From NCBI GenBank assembly GCA_049515555.1, contig JBEKTY010000052.1, positions 1-44,637 of the forward strand: a stretch of 44,637 bases of DNA, read 5' to 3'. The notes beneath the pieces were generated by a model. The model saw nothing but the letters and a program-made list of their open reading frames with translations, searched no databases and was not told the origin of the DNA. The position numbers and the translations under genes are program-made. Of the stretch, positions 14,378-22,902 are shown piece by piece (the stretch's first letter is position 1; each line of letters begins with the position of its first letter). The stretch comes from JBEKTY01 sp049515555. Its GTDB lineage: Bacteria; Planctomycetota; Planctomycetia; Pirellulales; Thermoguttaceae.

Positions 14378-17300
14378 TCAGACTGGATTCTCCAGGGAAA
14401 AAGCAACCTCGAGCGCCGAGCCTTCGGGGACCTCGGTTTCCTGCTCCAGAACGAGCCGGACGTTGCTTTCGGTTTGGCGGAGCGCGGCGGGAACCGGCCG
14501 GCCGGCGACCGTCACGGTGGCGCCGGCCGCCGGGCCGGGCAGGGCGAACACCAGCTCCCGCAGCCGCAGCCGGCCGTAGCGCACCTCGATCCGCTCGGTC
14601 TGCTGGCGCGCCGTGCGGTGCTGCACGAACAGGCCCCAGCCCTCAGGGGCGGTGAACAGCGAGCGGTGGTCTTCCGGCTGCCAGTTGGGTCGAAAGCCGA
14701 GGATCCCCCGGGGCCCTTCCAGCACCAAGCCCTGCGCGGCGATCAACAGCGACCAGGAGCTCATCGCCCGAGCGTAGAACTTGCCGCATTCCAGCTCGTT
14801 GTAGGGGTTGCCGCCGGGGCCGGAGTCGAGGCCCTCGCGGCGGCGGCCGTCGTAGCGGCTGCGGGCCATGCCCACGATCTGCCGGGCCTCGTCGATCAGG
14901 CCTTCATACAGCATCGCGCCGGCGGTGGCGTATTCGATGCCCGTCCACGTCTCGTCGGCATACATGATGAAGGGCTTGGGCCGCCCGCCGCGGGGCCAGG
15001 TGCAGATCAGCAGCCCGCCCTCGTCGTCGGGAATGTACCGCCGCGGCGACTGCTTGACGAGAGCAAACTTCTCGTGGAAATTGTGCTTCATGACCGCCGC
15101 CAGGGCGGCCTTGACGTGCGGGGCCGGATACAGGTAGCCCAGGTCGAGCATGTGGGCCCACCACTGGCCGAGCAGTTGGTCGGCGTGGCAGCCGGTGTTG
15201 TAATCGTTGGCCCCCGGGCGGTCGGGAATTTGGATGTAGTACTGGCCGTTCCAGAGTTTCTCGTCCTGGTTCTTCATGCCTAAGCGGCGGACGGCCTGCC
15301 AGCGTCGGGCACTGTCAGGGTCGCCCATGGCCAGGGCCATTCGCTCGCCGGCCGCCAGGGCCGCCAGGTACTGCGAGCCGATGAACGTATTGGCCCCCGA
15401 AACGGCCGTGTCGTAGGTGTTCCACTGCGGGCCGTGGGGCAGGCCCTGGCGCTCCGGATCGATCTTTCCGATCAGCCAGTCGACGGCCTTTTTTACGCCG
15501 GGCCAGATCTTTTCCAGCAGTCGCCGGTCCGGGCTGAGCTGGTACTCGCGGTACGCCGCCTCGATGCACGCGCAGTGCCCGTCGATAAACGCCGGGTGCG
15601 GGGCATGCTCGCGGTGCGAGGTCTCGCCGTCGGCATGCAGGAAGGTAATGAAGTTCGAGATCCGCATGTTCTGCCCGACGGCCGGGAACAGCCGGGCGTG
15701 GCTCTGGGCGTAGTTCCAGACGTGCGTGCAGTTCAGCGGGCAGCAGCCGTAACTGCCCTCGAAGCCGCCGAAGTACCCGTCCTCGGACCAGAAGCAGGTC
15801 GGGCCGCGGAAGATCACGCTCTGCGAGCTGATGGCGTCCAGGAACTCTTCCGGCAGGTTCGACTGGTATAGCGTCTGGTGGTAGAGCCGCGTCCGCTCCC
15901 ACAGGGGTTCGATGTTGCGGGCCAGGTAGCCGGCCACGGCGGTCGCATCCGGCCACCGCCGGCTGTAGAGGTTGCCTGCGTGCTGAAAGCGCTGGACATT
16001 AGGGAAGTGCCAGGTGAGGGCGAAGGTGACCGATTGCGACTGGCCGCCTTCAAGCTTTAGCGGCACGGCCAGCGCGGCATTGACGGTCTCGCCGGCCGGG
16101 CTGGAAGCCGGTGGGCCGGCCGGTCCCGGCCGGGGGTCGGCCAGGAAGGCGGCCAGTTGGCCGGTCTTCGACCACTCGGGCAGGGCCACGGCCCGGTCGT
16201 CGAAGGCGGCCAGGGCCATGCTGCCCCAGGCCGGGTTGCCGGGCTGAAGCTGCTCGCCGGGCCGGAGGGGCTCGCCCCGGGCGGAGGCGAGCAGCTCGCG
16301 GCCCCAACTCCAGGGCAATCCCGGGGCCAGCGCCAGGATGATCCGCCCTTTGCCCAACGGGCCCTCGACGACCAGCGGGTCGCCCTCCGGCGTGCTCGCC
16401 AAGATCCGATACCCGTGCTGACCCGATTGAAAGCCACTAAGCCGGGTGAAGCGGGTGACTTTCCACTGCCCGGCGAGGGCTGGACTTCGCAGAGCGGGCG
16501 GGGCGTGCTCGGCCAGAGTAATACGGGCCGCCGCCGGCAGCGTCGCCTCTTCGGCCGCGGTGGCCGCCAGGGCCAAGGCCCGGGCGGCCGCTTCGCCCGC
16601 CGTGCCGCGGCGCAACAGCGACTCGGGCGGGACGTCGGAAAAAACGATCTGGTCGATGTTGATGTGGCCCCAACCTTGAGAGCTGTGGTCGACGATCTCG
16701 ATCACGGCCTGCCGGCCGGCCAGGTCGGCCACGTCCCAACTCGCCGGTTCGAGGGCCTCGCGGTCCTTGCCGGTGGCCGTGCGGACTACTTTCCCATCGA
16801 CGCGAAGATTGATGCAGGTTTCGCCGGGATGATTGCCGCCGCCGATGAGGAAGCCGATGTACCGCCGCTCGATCTGGAAGGGCCGCGAGGTGGCCGTGCC
16901 TTGCGGGTCGTCGCCGCCCTGGAACGTGTTGACCAGCCCTTGGCCGGCGAAGCCGGTTACCGGTTGCTGGCCGGGCTCGGTGCCATGTGAAGGGCCGTTT
17001 CCGAAGGCGTTGCCTTTGATGGTCCAGCCTTCGTAGGTCTTCTTCTCGAAGTCCTCGAAGACCGTGGCGGTGGCATCCGGGCGGCTGCTGCGCAGGGCGG
17101 CCAGCGTGGCGAAGAAGCGGCTCGATACGCCCTCGGCCAGGACCACGCCGCCCTGGGCGGCGATCCGCGCCAGGCAGTCGGCCGCCTCGGCGGCGAGGTC
17201 CGGCACGCCGGCCAGCCAGAACATTTCCGCGCAGGCCGACTCGCGGCCGTCGCCCGAGCGGACCTTCACCGCTCCGGAGACCATCGGATCGGGCGACTGG

Positions 17301-18061
17301 CCCATGGCCACGGCCACCAGTCCGTCCTGGCGGACCGTGCGGTTGGTGTTCCCGCCGTACTGGGCCGATTTCACGCCCTGAATGCCGCGGGCCCCGCCGC
17401 TGCCGACCGCGTTCTGGAGCGTGGCCGCCAGCGTAACATCCACCGCGGTGGGGGCGGGGTTCTTGGCCGTCAAGCGGAACAGCGCGCAGGGGATCGACGA
17501 ATTGGCCGCGTCCAGCGGAACGAGGGGGTTCATCGCCTCCAGGACCACCTGCACCGGCAGGGCCGGATCGCGGTAGGTCAGGCGGGCAATGGGGTAGCCG
17601 CCTTCGTAGTCCAGCGACCGCACGGCTGCCAGCGGCCCTTCGGCCGTGGTCTGAAGCACTCGCGTCACGGCCGGGCCGCCCTCGCGGCGGGCGCTAACGG
17701 CGAAGAAGCTGTCGGGAATGGCGGGCTCGCTGAGGTTGTTGAAGATCTGCCAGACGGCCAATCGCCCGCGGCCGTCGAGCCACACGCTGCCGGTGCCGAT
17801 GCCGCCCAAGGGCATGGCCACGGCCTCGAGGTTCCGGCCCCGATAGACACGGGGCGGCACCAGGGGGTAGGCCGGCCAGGGCCCGGCCTTGGGCAGGGCC
17901 AGGGGCACCACAGCCGGGAGCGGCTCGGCCGAGGCCCAGGCCTCGGCCAGGCCCCAGGCCGCCGTGCCCGCCGCTAATTGGCCCAGAAAACCGCGACGGT
18001 TAAGTTCGATCGGCTGCGACTCGCCGCAACGGCCGCCGCAGCAGCGGCATTGGCTCGACAT
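14378..18061 (-). CDS. GH116 beta-glucosidase/glucosylceramidase (GBA2-like), exported by Tat
   Basis: A 1227-residue glycoside hydrolase. The leader contains a Tat motif (NRRGFLGQLAAG, residues 23-34), preceded by a Cys-rich stretch (CRCCGGRC). The GBA2-type N-terminal domain begins with PRVYRGRNLEAVAMPLGGIGTG. At about 335-510 an inserted jelly-roll-like domain begins FEDFEKKTYEGWTIKGNAFG and includes FLIGGGNHPGETCINLRVDG, a module seen in other planctomycete glycosidases. The catalytic (alpha/alpha)6 domain includes GYFGGFEGSYGCCPLNC, DLGYLYPAP and DETWTGIEYATAGAMLYEGL. By family analogy the nucleophile is the Glu of GGFEGS and the acid/base is the Asp of NTYDTA; both are my alignment by eye. 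Ribosome site AAGGAG precedes the ATG. The domain insert makes it longer than typical GH116 enzymes. Confidence 0.85.
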   Translation of the reverse strand: MSSQCRCCGGRCGESQPIELNRRGFLGQLAAGTAAWGLAEAWASAEPLPAVVPLALPKAGPWPAYPLVPPRVYRGRNLEAVAMPLGGIGTGSVWLDGRGRLAVWQIFNNLSEPAIPDSFFAVSARREGGPAVTRVLQTTAEGPLAAVRSLDYEGGYPIARLTYRDPALPVQVVLEAMNPLVPLDAANSSIPCALFRLTAKNPAPTAVDVTLAATLQNAVGSGGARGIQGVKSAQYGGNTNRTVRQDGLVAVAMGQSPDPMVSGAVKVRSGDGRESACAEMFWLAGVPDLAAEAADCLARIAAQGGVVLAEGVSSRFFATLAALRSSRPDATATVFEDFEKKTYEGWTIKGNAFGNGPSHGTEPGQQPVTGFAGQGLVNTFQGGDDPQGTATSRPFQIERRYIGFLIGGGNHPGETCINLRVDGKVVRTATGKDREALEPASWDVADLAGRQAVIEIVDHSSQGWGHINIDQIVFSDVPPESLLRRGTAGEAAARALALAATAAEEATLPAAARITLAEHAPPALRSPALAGQWKVTRFTRLSGFQSGQHGYRILASTPEGDPLVVEGPLGKGRIILALAPGLPWSWGRELLASARGEPLRPGEQLQPGNPAWGSMALAAFDDRAVALPEWSKTGQLAAFLADPRPGPAGPPASSPAGETVNAALAVPLKLEGGQSQSVTFALTWHFPNVQRFQHAGNLYSRRWPDATAVAGYLARNIEPLWERTRLYHQTLYQSNLPEEFLDAISSQSVIFRGPTCFWSEDGYFGGFEGSYGCCPLNCTHVWNYAQSHARLFPAVGQNMRISNFITFLHADGETSHREHAPHPAFIDGHCACIEAAYREYQLSPDRRLLEKIWPGVKKAVDWLIGKIDPERQGLPHGPQWNTYDTAVSGANTFIGSQYLAALAAGERMALAMGDPDSARRWQAVRRLGMKNQDEKLWNGQYYIQIPDRPGANDYNTGCHADQLLGQWWAHMLDLGYLYPAPHVKAALAAVMKHNFHEKFALVKQSPRRYIPDDEGGLLICTWPRGGRPKPFIMYADETWTGIEYATAGAMLYEGLIDEARQIVGMARSRYDGRRREGLDSGPGGNPYNELECGKFYARAMSSWSLLIAAQGLVLEGPRGILGFRPNWQPEDHRSLFTAPEGWGLFVQHRTARQQTERIEVRYGRLRLRELVFALPGPAAGATVTVAGRPVPAALRQTESNVRLVLEQETEVPEGSALEVAFSLENPV

Positions 18062-18294
18062 GCTTCGCTCCTTGTGGTCTCCGGAAGGGGACAGTCCCCA
18101 GGTTATTCATCGCTACGGCCGTAGGTAGTGTAACAAGGCCCACCGGTAGCCGTCAATGATCCCACTTTAGCCCATGACGATCAGCGGTACCGGGGAGCGA
18201 GTACGTCGCAACTCAGCCCCGGAAAACCGAGGCATTGACAATACACCGCAACTTGGCGAATATTTAGACAGGGAGGCCGTCATAGACCTTTGGA
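18062..18294. other. Spacer between GH116 and the DUF2442 gene
   Basis: No gene seen. A perfect GGGGACAGTCCCC palindrome lies at about 18087-18099, a motif often left by RAYT/IS200-type elements. At about 18255-18290 the plus strand reads like the tail of a DUF4160-type protein (GEYLDREAVIDLW), but it is too short to call. Confidence 0.3.
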
Positions 18295-18549
18295 GTGAGA
18301 ACCATTATTTTACACGTGCGCGAGGCCAAATACCTCCATGACTACGTGATCTGGCTTCGGTTCAACGACGGCGCTGAAGGGGAAGTCGATCTTCGCAGTG
18401 AGCTTTGGGGTGAGGTCTTCGAGCCTCTCAAGGATCTCAGCCAATTCAGGCGTTTTCGCGTAGACCCTGAAATGCAGACGGTGGCTTGGCAAAACGGGGC
18501 TGACCTGGCCCCTGAATTCCTCTATGAGAAGATGAAAGTCCTGGCCTGA
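18295..18549 (+). CDS. DUF2442-family protein
   Basis: About 81-84 residues matching the DUF2442 pattern: ILHVREAKYLHDYVIWLRFNDG, then GEVDLRSELWGEVFEPLKD, then FRRFRVDPEMQTVAWQNGADLAPEFLY. These small proteins usually sit beside DUF4160 proteins in toxin-antitoxin-like pairs; no intact partner is present. The start is unusual. A GTG at 18295 overlaps the GGAG ribosome site itself, while an ATT at 18304 lies exactly eight bases after GGAG and would give the standard family start (Met-Ile-Leu-His-Val). It is likely either a rare ATT start or a gene with a mutated ATG. It is the only plus-strand gene between 13.5 and 26 kb. Confidence 0.8.
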   Translation: MRTIILHVREAKYLHDYVIWLRFNDGAEGEVDLRSELWGEVFEPLKDLSQFRRFRVDPEMQTVAWQNGADLAPEFLYEKMKVLA

Positions 18550-18741
18550 GTGTCACCGCTGCTTGGCGTGCGGTTCATGCCGGAGGCGTATTTGTTGAAC
18601 GGGTGTCGGGGTCCCGAATCGCCGGGGCGTGACAGCTCGGACCGGCGCGGTAAACGGCGCGCCTCACCTGTGCTGGTAGGGACCAAGCCATTTCGCCGCC
18701 ACTGCTTGGCCAGCCGTGACGACGGCCTCAGACCTCGTCGC

Positions 18742-18784
18742 CAGAATTCCGGCCAGAATTCCGCAGAATTCCGGGCAGAATTCT
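18742..18784. repeat. Short tandem cluster of CAGAATTC units
   Basis: Four GAATTC cores start at 18744, 18756, 18766 and 18778 (spacings 12, 10, 12), mostly as CCAGAATTCCGG-like units. It lies in the spacer just past the 3' end of the giant secreted protein gene. A similar but distinct cluster of GAAATCCGG units is at 34159-34207. Confidence 0.7.
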
Positions 18785-18806
18785 GAAAAGAACTGTGAGG
18801 AGCAGT

Positions 18807-21800
18807 TTATTGCAATACCGCGCATTGCCCTGGGGCAACGGTGATCTTGCAATCGGGAAATACTAGGCCCGGCAACAGAATTGACTGGCGGAGAGTTGTC
18901 GCGATCGGCTTGTCGGTGGGATTGTTCACCGAGACGTGCCACCGGTCGGGCTTTTCGCCGACCTTGGTTACCTGAACGAACAACTCGGCCGCCTCCGGCC
19001 CAGCAATGATGGGGTGGCCGATGACCACGTGCGTGCCATCGGCGCGATCTACATACAGCGGCACATAAGCCTTGCCCTCGCTGTCGAGACCGATGGCCCG
19101 ATAGCGGTTCTCGCCGCTTCCGTAATCGCCTTTGACATAACCCTGCTTCTGAAACAAGCCGGCGGACCAGCGAGGATTGAGGCCATCGACCAGACAGGGC
19201 AGCGTCAGGCATAATTTCCGCGGCGGGCGGGGGACCACAATCTCCACCGCCAGCCGCGCATCGGGGGCCAATTGCACAACGCCCGGCCCGGCCACGCGCC
19301 GCCCGCGCAGCACTTCCATTCCTTCGGGCTTTTCCAGATAGCTTACATATTGCTGCAAGTCGGCTGCGGTGTGGATTTCTACGTCCAGCGGGAACCCGAC
19401 GGCCGCGAATTCCATCAGGCAGCGATCGCCCTGTTGCACTGCGCGGCCATCGCCATCGGCGCGGAACAAGAGCGTAGTCCCGCGCTTGTCCATCCAGAGC
19501 GGATCGCCGCGGTTGAAGAACAGGTTGCTGTTGGCCAGTCCGGTGGCGAACAGGCCGAACCAATCTCCGGGGCGCAGCAGGAAACTCTCGTCATTGCCGG
19601 GACGGCCAAGATCGAAGAGCCGCTCGCGGCCGCCGCAATGCACAAACAGCCTGGCCAGGGGCTTGGCGTAAAAGTGCCCCAGGCTGAGCGACCGGATGCG
19701 AAGGCCCTGCCTGAAAACAATCTCGTTGCGGAAAATACTGGCGTTGGTGCCGCGGCGCACGCCGGGCGCGGCCCAGCCGGTTCGGGGCACGGCCACTGTG
19801 GGCGCTGCCCATTCTCGATAACGCTGCGTGTAACTGAAGAGCCGCGATGGACCGGCGATGGGACCGTAGGTATGCCAGGGGTTGACGATCAATTTCACCT
19901 TGTCGTCGAACAGCTCGTTGCGGACACTGCTGACGGCCAGCGCACCGTCGTCGGAGAAATCCAACAGCGGGATTTGATCGAACCGGCCGCCGTCCTCTTT
20001 GCCTTTGTCCGAATCGAGCACTGGCACGGTTTCCTGAGAGGCCAGCGGCAGTGCCGCCAGCGGGCCGCCATCCCACGTCCAGCCGGCGATGTCCATGGGA
20101 AGCGACGGCTGGCGGATCCATGGGTACGAATATGGACCGTGAGCCAAGGCCATCGTGCCGTCGTTAACGTGATCGGAGCAGAAGGCCACTGCCAACCCAC
20201 CGTCTTTCCAGCAGCGGCGGGCGAAGGTGATTGCCCGGTGGCCGGCTACGTCCTCGGCCACAACGACGAGGTTCTTCTGGATATTGCCGTCCAGCACGAG
20301 CGTCTGGCGGAATGCCTTTGGTGCGGCGTGCGGCGGCCAGGAGAAACGGCGATACAACTCCGAACCGTTGTAAATGCGGATTTCCTTGAGCCCTTTTTCC
20401 GATAGTACACCGAGCGGCGACGGCATGACCGACATGCCCGTGACGAACTCTTCGGCCCCCAGCGTGGCAACCCGGTAGCAACCGCACCATGCCAAGATCG
20501 TCGGCCCGTCGGACATATAGACCATCGGGCTGTCATACTGGTGTGTCCAGCGGAGCCCATCCATGAAGAGACTCTCCAAGGACCGGGCCTGAACGTAAAC
20601 CAGGGAATGGCCGGCGGCCACTTCGCGGGCTAGTTCGGCCGGCGAATAGACCTCATCAACGCTGGCCGGCGCGGGCGGAATCGTAGCTTGGACAGTAGTC
20701 AGGTAGTCGGCCGTATTGTCTTCCACCAACCGGCCACCGCGATAATAACGCACGGCGGCCATGCCGTAGAGCCGCAGGTCGTGAAGCCGCATGCCATGCG
20801 GGCTGGCGGAGAAGTCGAAGTAGCCCACTTGCCCCTTCTCCACGTGATACGCGCCCAACACCCAGTCGAGAAACGGGGTCAGGTAGCCGGTGTAGCCGCC
20901 ATGGCCGTCTTCCTCTTGAATGTACAGCGTCTTCTTGTCTTTTCCGGTAAGACAGTAATCAGGTATCCAAACGGGGTCGGGGCTGTAGAAGAACATCCGA
21001 TTGCCCACGTTGTTGCGGATTGAGAAGCCGGGAAGCAGTCTCAGCCGGGGCGTAGAGTGCCGGTCGCAATCTGTCTTGAGCTGCCGGAGCTTGCTTGCGT
21101 CGAGCTTCTCGAAATCGTCGAGGAAGACGAGGAAATCCAGGCCGGCGGCCGCGGCCGCCCGGGCGTATTCAGCCACGCCCGCGACACCGGAGCTGTAGGT
21201 GGTCTTGGCGCCGATCAGCCCGCGGCAAATCCGGGTGTTTGCAGGCGCTGCGGCCGAGCTTAGTTCTGCCGCCTGGTACGGCCAGAACCGGTCGGCATAG
21301 GCCTTCTTTATCGCGGGGTCATCGTTCGGTGCCAGGAGCTTCCTTGGATCGGTCACGTAGCCAGCCGATGAAAGCGATGGCTCGGCGAGCCAGCGGTAGG
21401 TGTTTTCCAGCAGCTTGCCCAGATCGCTGGGTCTTCCGCTCAGGCCTGCGGAGAGCACCTCGCGGTTGAAGATATATCGTGTGCCCGAGCCGATGGAGAA
21501 CTGCCGCCATTGATTGAGAAGCGCGATCCGGCCCCGGCGATATTCGCGGATGGCGAATATCACCGGTTGCATGCTGGGCGCGCGTAGGAACGGCCTTTCG
21601 AGCACGGGCATAGTTGACTTGGCGAGATCGATCGGCTTAGTGACCGTCGTTTTCGAGCCCTTCACAACCGGCCGCCATTGGTTGTCGGCCACAATGCTGC
21701 CACTCATCTGCGCGTTATAGGCGGGCGCGATCGGATACCAGACGCCGTTGATGCCGCTGCTAACGGGCGAGGGTAAGACCTGGTCGGTCCACGCCAGCGG

Positions 21801-22292
21801 CACCTGCTGGCTCGCATGGCTCAAGGCCGCCAACTTTTCCTTGTCGCTCTCCTCGATCAGCTCGACCGGCAGCCGGGCGCCCCACGGTTCGGCCAGGTCG
21901 GAAACCTGTTGTTTGAGGATGTTGGCTTCCGTTGGCATCAAGAGCACGCCGCCGCCGGCCGCGGCATAGGCGTCGATCATGGCCACGAAGCGTTCTATCT
22001 TTTGCGGCGACGATTTCTGACCACGATTCGTAACGTCGAAGGCGTCGGGCGTGACGTAGATAACCAGCACGTTGTACTTGCGGATGCGCTCTGGCGTTAG
22101 CTCATCGAGCGTGACTGTGTAATCGACCTCGAAGCCTTTGGCGTGTAGCTCGTTGAGGTACGTCAGGTCTGCCCAACCACCTTCCAGTCCCTGCGGTGAA
22201 CAGAACAGTATGGCCGGCTTGACATCGGCAGCCAAGCCGATGGCGGAAACACAAACGATGGAAATCACGGCGATGAGTGCTGGGAGACGCAT
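18807..22292 (-). CDS. Giant secreted protein with PHP-like segment, unknown function
   Basis: About 1161 residues from the ATG at 22292, with a Sec signal peptide (LPALIAVISIVCVSAIGLAAD). The N-terminal 270 residues look like a glutamine-amidotransferase/ThuA-type Rossmann fold (PAILFCSPQGLEGGWADLTY, LVIYVTPDAFD, GGGVLLMPTEANILK). At about 350-560 a PHP-domain-like segment follows (TTYSSGVAGVAEYARAA, AGLDFLVFLDDFEKLD, LLPGFSIRNNVGNRMFFY), but the metal-binding histidines of active PHP enzymes appear to be missing. The C-terminal half is beta-rich and aromatic-rich, like glycoside-hydrolase accessory domains. It lies between GH116 and an ACP operon. A carbohydrate-related exported function is likely but not proven. 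The ribosome site is weak. Confidence 0.65.
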   Translation of the reverse strand: MRLPALIAVISIVCVSAIGLAADVKPAILFCSPQGLEGGWADLTYLNELHAKGFEVDYTVTLDELTPERIRKYNVLVIYVTPDAFDVTNRGQKSSPQKIERFVAMIDAYAAAGGGVLLMPTEANILKQQVSDLAEPWGARLPVELIEESDKEKLAALSHASQQVPLAWTDQVLPSPVSSGINGVWYPIAPAYNAQMSGSIVADNQWRPVVKGSKTTVTKPIDLAKSTMPVLERPFLRAPSMQPVIFAIREYRRGRIALLNQWRQFSIGSGTRYIFNREVLSAGLSGRPSDLGKLLENTYRWLAEPSLSSAGYVTDPRKLLAPNDDPAIKKAYADRFWPYQAAELSSAAAPANTRICRGLIGAKTTYSSGVAGVAEYARAAAAAGLDFLVFLDDFEKLDASKLRQLKTDCDRHSTPRLRLLPGFSIRNNVGNRMFFYSPDPVWIPDYCLTGKDKKTLYIQEEDGHGGYTGYLTPFLDWVLGAYHVEKGQVGYFDFSASPHGMRLHDLRLYGMAAVRYYRGGRLVEDNTADYLTTVQATIPPAPASVDEVYSPAELAREVAAGHSLVYVQARSLESLFMDGLRWTHQYDSPMVYMSDGPTILAWCGCYRVATLGAEEFVTGMSVMPSPLGVLSEKGLKEIRIYNGSELYRRFSWPPHAAPKAFRQTLVLDGNIQKNLVVVAEDVAGHRAITFARRCWKDGGLAVAFCSDHVNDGTMALAHGPYSYPWIRQPSLPMDIAGWTWDGGPLAALPLASQETVPVLDSDKGKEDGGRFDQIPLLDFSDDGALAVSSVRNELFDDKVKLIVNPWHTYGPIAGPSRLFSYTQRYREWAAPTVAVPRTGWAAPGVRRGTNASIFRNEIVFRQGLRIRSLSLGHFYAKPLARLFVHCGGRERLFDLGRPGNDESFLLRPGDWFGLFATGLANSNLFFNRGDPLWMDKRGTTLLFRADGDGRAVQQGDRCLMEFAAVGFPLDVEIHTAADLQQYVSYLEKPEGMEVLRGRRVAGPGVVQLAPDARLAVEIVVPRPPRKLCLTLPCLVDGLNPRWSAGLFQKQGYVKGDYGSGENRYRAIGLDSEGKAYVPLYVDRADGTHVVIGHPIIAGPEAAELFVQVTKVGEKPDRWHVSVNNPTDKPIATTLRQSILLPGLVFPDCKITVAPGQCAVLQ

Positions 22293-22634
22293 GGCTTGCC
22301 TGGCGTGAAATGGGGGTGCGGTTGCGCAACGAGGATGACCGATAATACCCCCGGCGAGATGGCGTTGCAACAACTTGTGGGTAGGCAGAAGCTTCCCCCA
22401 GCGCCCTTCACATAACCCGCGGGCGAGCACGGCCAAGGACTTACGAACGATACCGGAGAACTTGCCCCATGGTTGCTCGTTGGGCTGATTCGCCGATCAG
22501 GCCCGGACTTTCTTCAACCGCTGTTGTTGTGGAGCGTTCTCCAGCAGCCGCAATTGCGTGAGGCGGACTTGGGGGCCCTGTTGATTGTGTCCGTCAGCAT
22601 ATTCCTCGTCAGGTGTCGCATACCGCCTCCGTTC
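22293..22634. other. Spacer with a possible short coding remnant
   Basis: No intact gene. On the minus strand, directly after the ACP stop codon and in the same frame, about 45 codons (including DEEYADGHNQQGPQVRLTQL) have protein-like composition and end at a TGA near 22498. This may be the tail of a lost gene. No start codon or family can be assigned. Confidence 0.3.
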
Positions 22635-22877
22635 TCACCTCACGTGGTCGGCGATAAAATCGACGGCGGCGCCGACCGTGTCCACCGCCAAGGCCGCGTC
22701 TTCCTCCATCTCGACGTCGAACTCGGCCTCGAACGCGGCCACCAATTCGACCGACTGCGTGCTTTCCGCCCCCAGGTCGAAGACGAAATTGCTGTCGGGC
22801 TGGACCATCTCTTCGTCCACGTTCAGCACCCGGCAGACCACCTTCACCACGCGCCGACGGATCTCGTTTCTGTCCAT
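22635..22877 (-). CDS. Acyl carrier protein
   Basis: An 80-residue acidic helical protein with the carrier-protein core FVFDLGAESTQSVELVAAFEAEFDVEM. Ser39 in GAES aligns with the phosphopantetheinylated serine of the usual GADSL motif; the D-to-E and L-to-T changes are mild departures. The N-terminal helix RRRVVKVVCRVLNV and the last helix VGAAVDFIADHV complete the four-helix fold. GGGAGGA lies seven bases before the ATG. It is 25 bp downstream of the ADP-forming acyl-CoA synthetase gene and almost certainly co-transcribed with it. It is not in a fatty-acid gene cluster, so it is more likely a specialised carrier than the housekeeping AcpP. Confidence 0.9.
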   Translation of the reverse strand: MDRNEIRRRVVKVVCRVLNVDEEMVQPDSNFVFDLGAESTQSVELVAAFEAEFDVEMEEDAALAVDTVGAAVDFIADHVR

Positions 22878-22902
22878 AGCCTAGTCCTCCCTTTTTCCTT
22901 TC

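Noticed and set aside
14193..15283. Plus-strand ORFs opposite GH116
   Set aside because: Antisense shadows without motifs or ribosome sites.
18255..18293. DUF4160-like tail (GEYLDREAVIDLW) before DUF2442
   Set aside because: Only about a dozen residues resemble the family, and the frame lacks the HxPPHFHV core.
18742..18784. Possible CRISPR-like array of GAATTC units
   Set aside because: Units are only 10-12 bp apart, with no unique spacers of 25-40 bp and no cas genes.
22503..22610. Short ORF starting MRHLTRNML downstream of the ACP gene
   Set aside because: It has a GGAGG nearby but poor spacing and unconvincing composition; another frame looks more protein-like but lacks a start.
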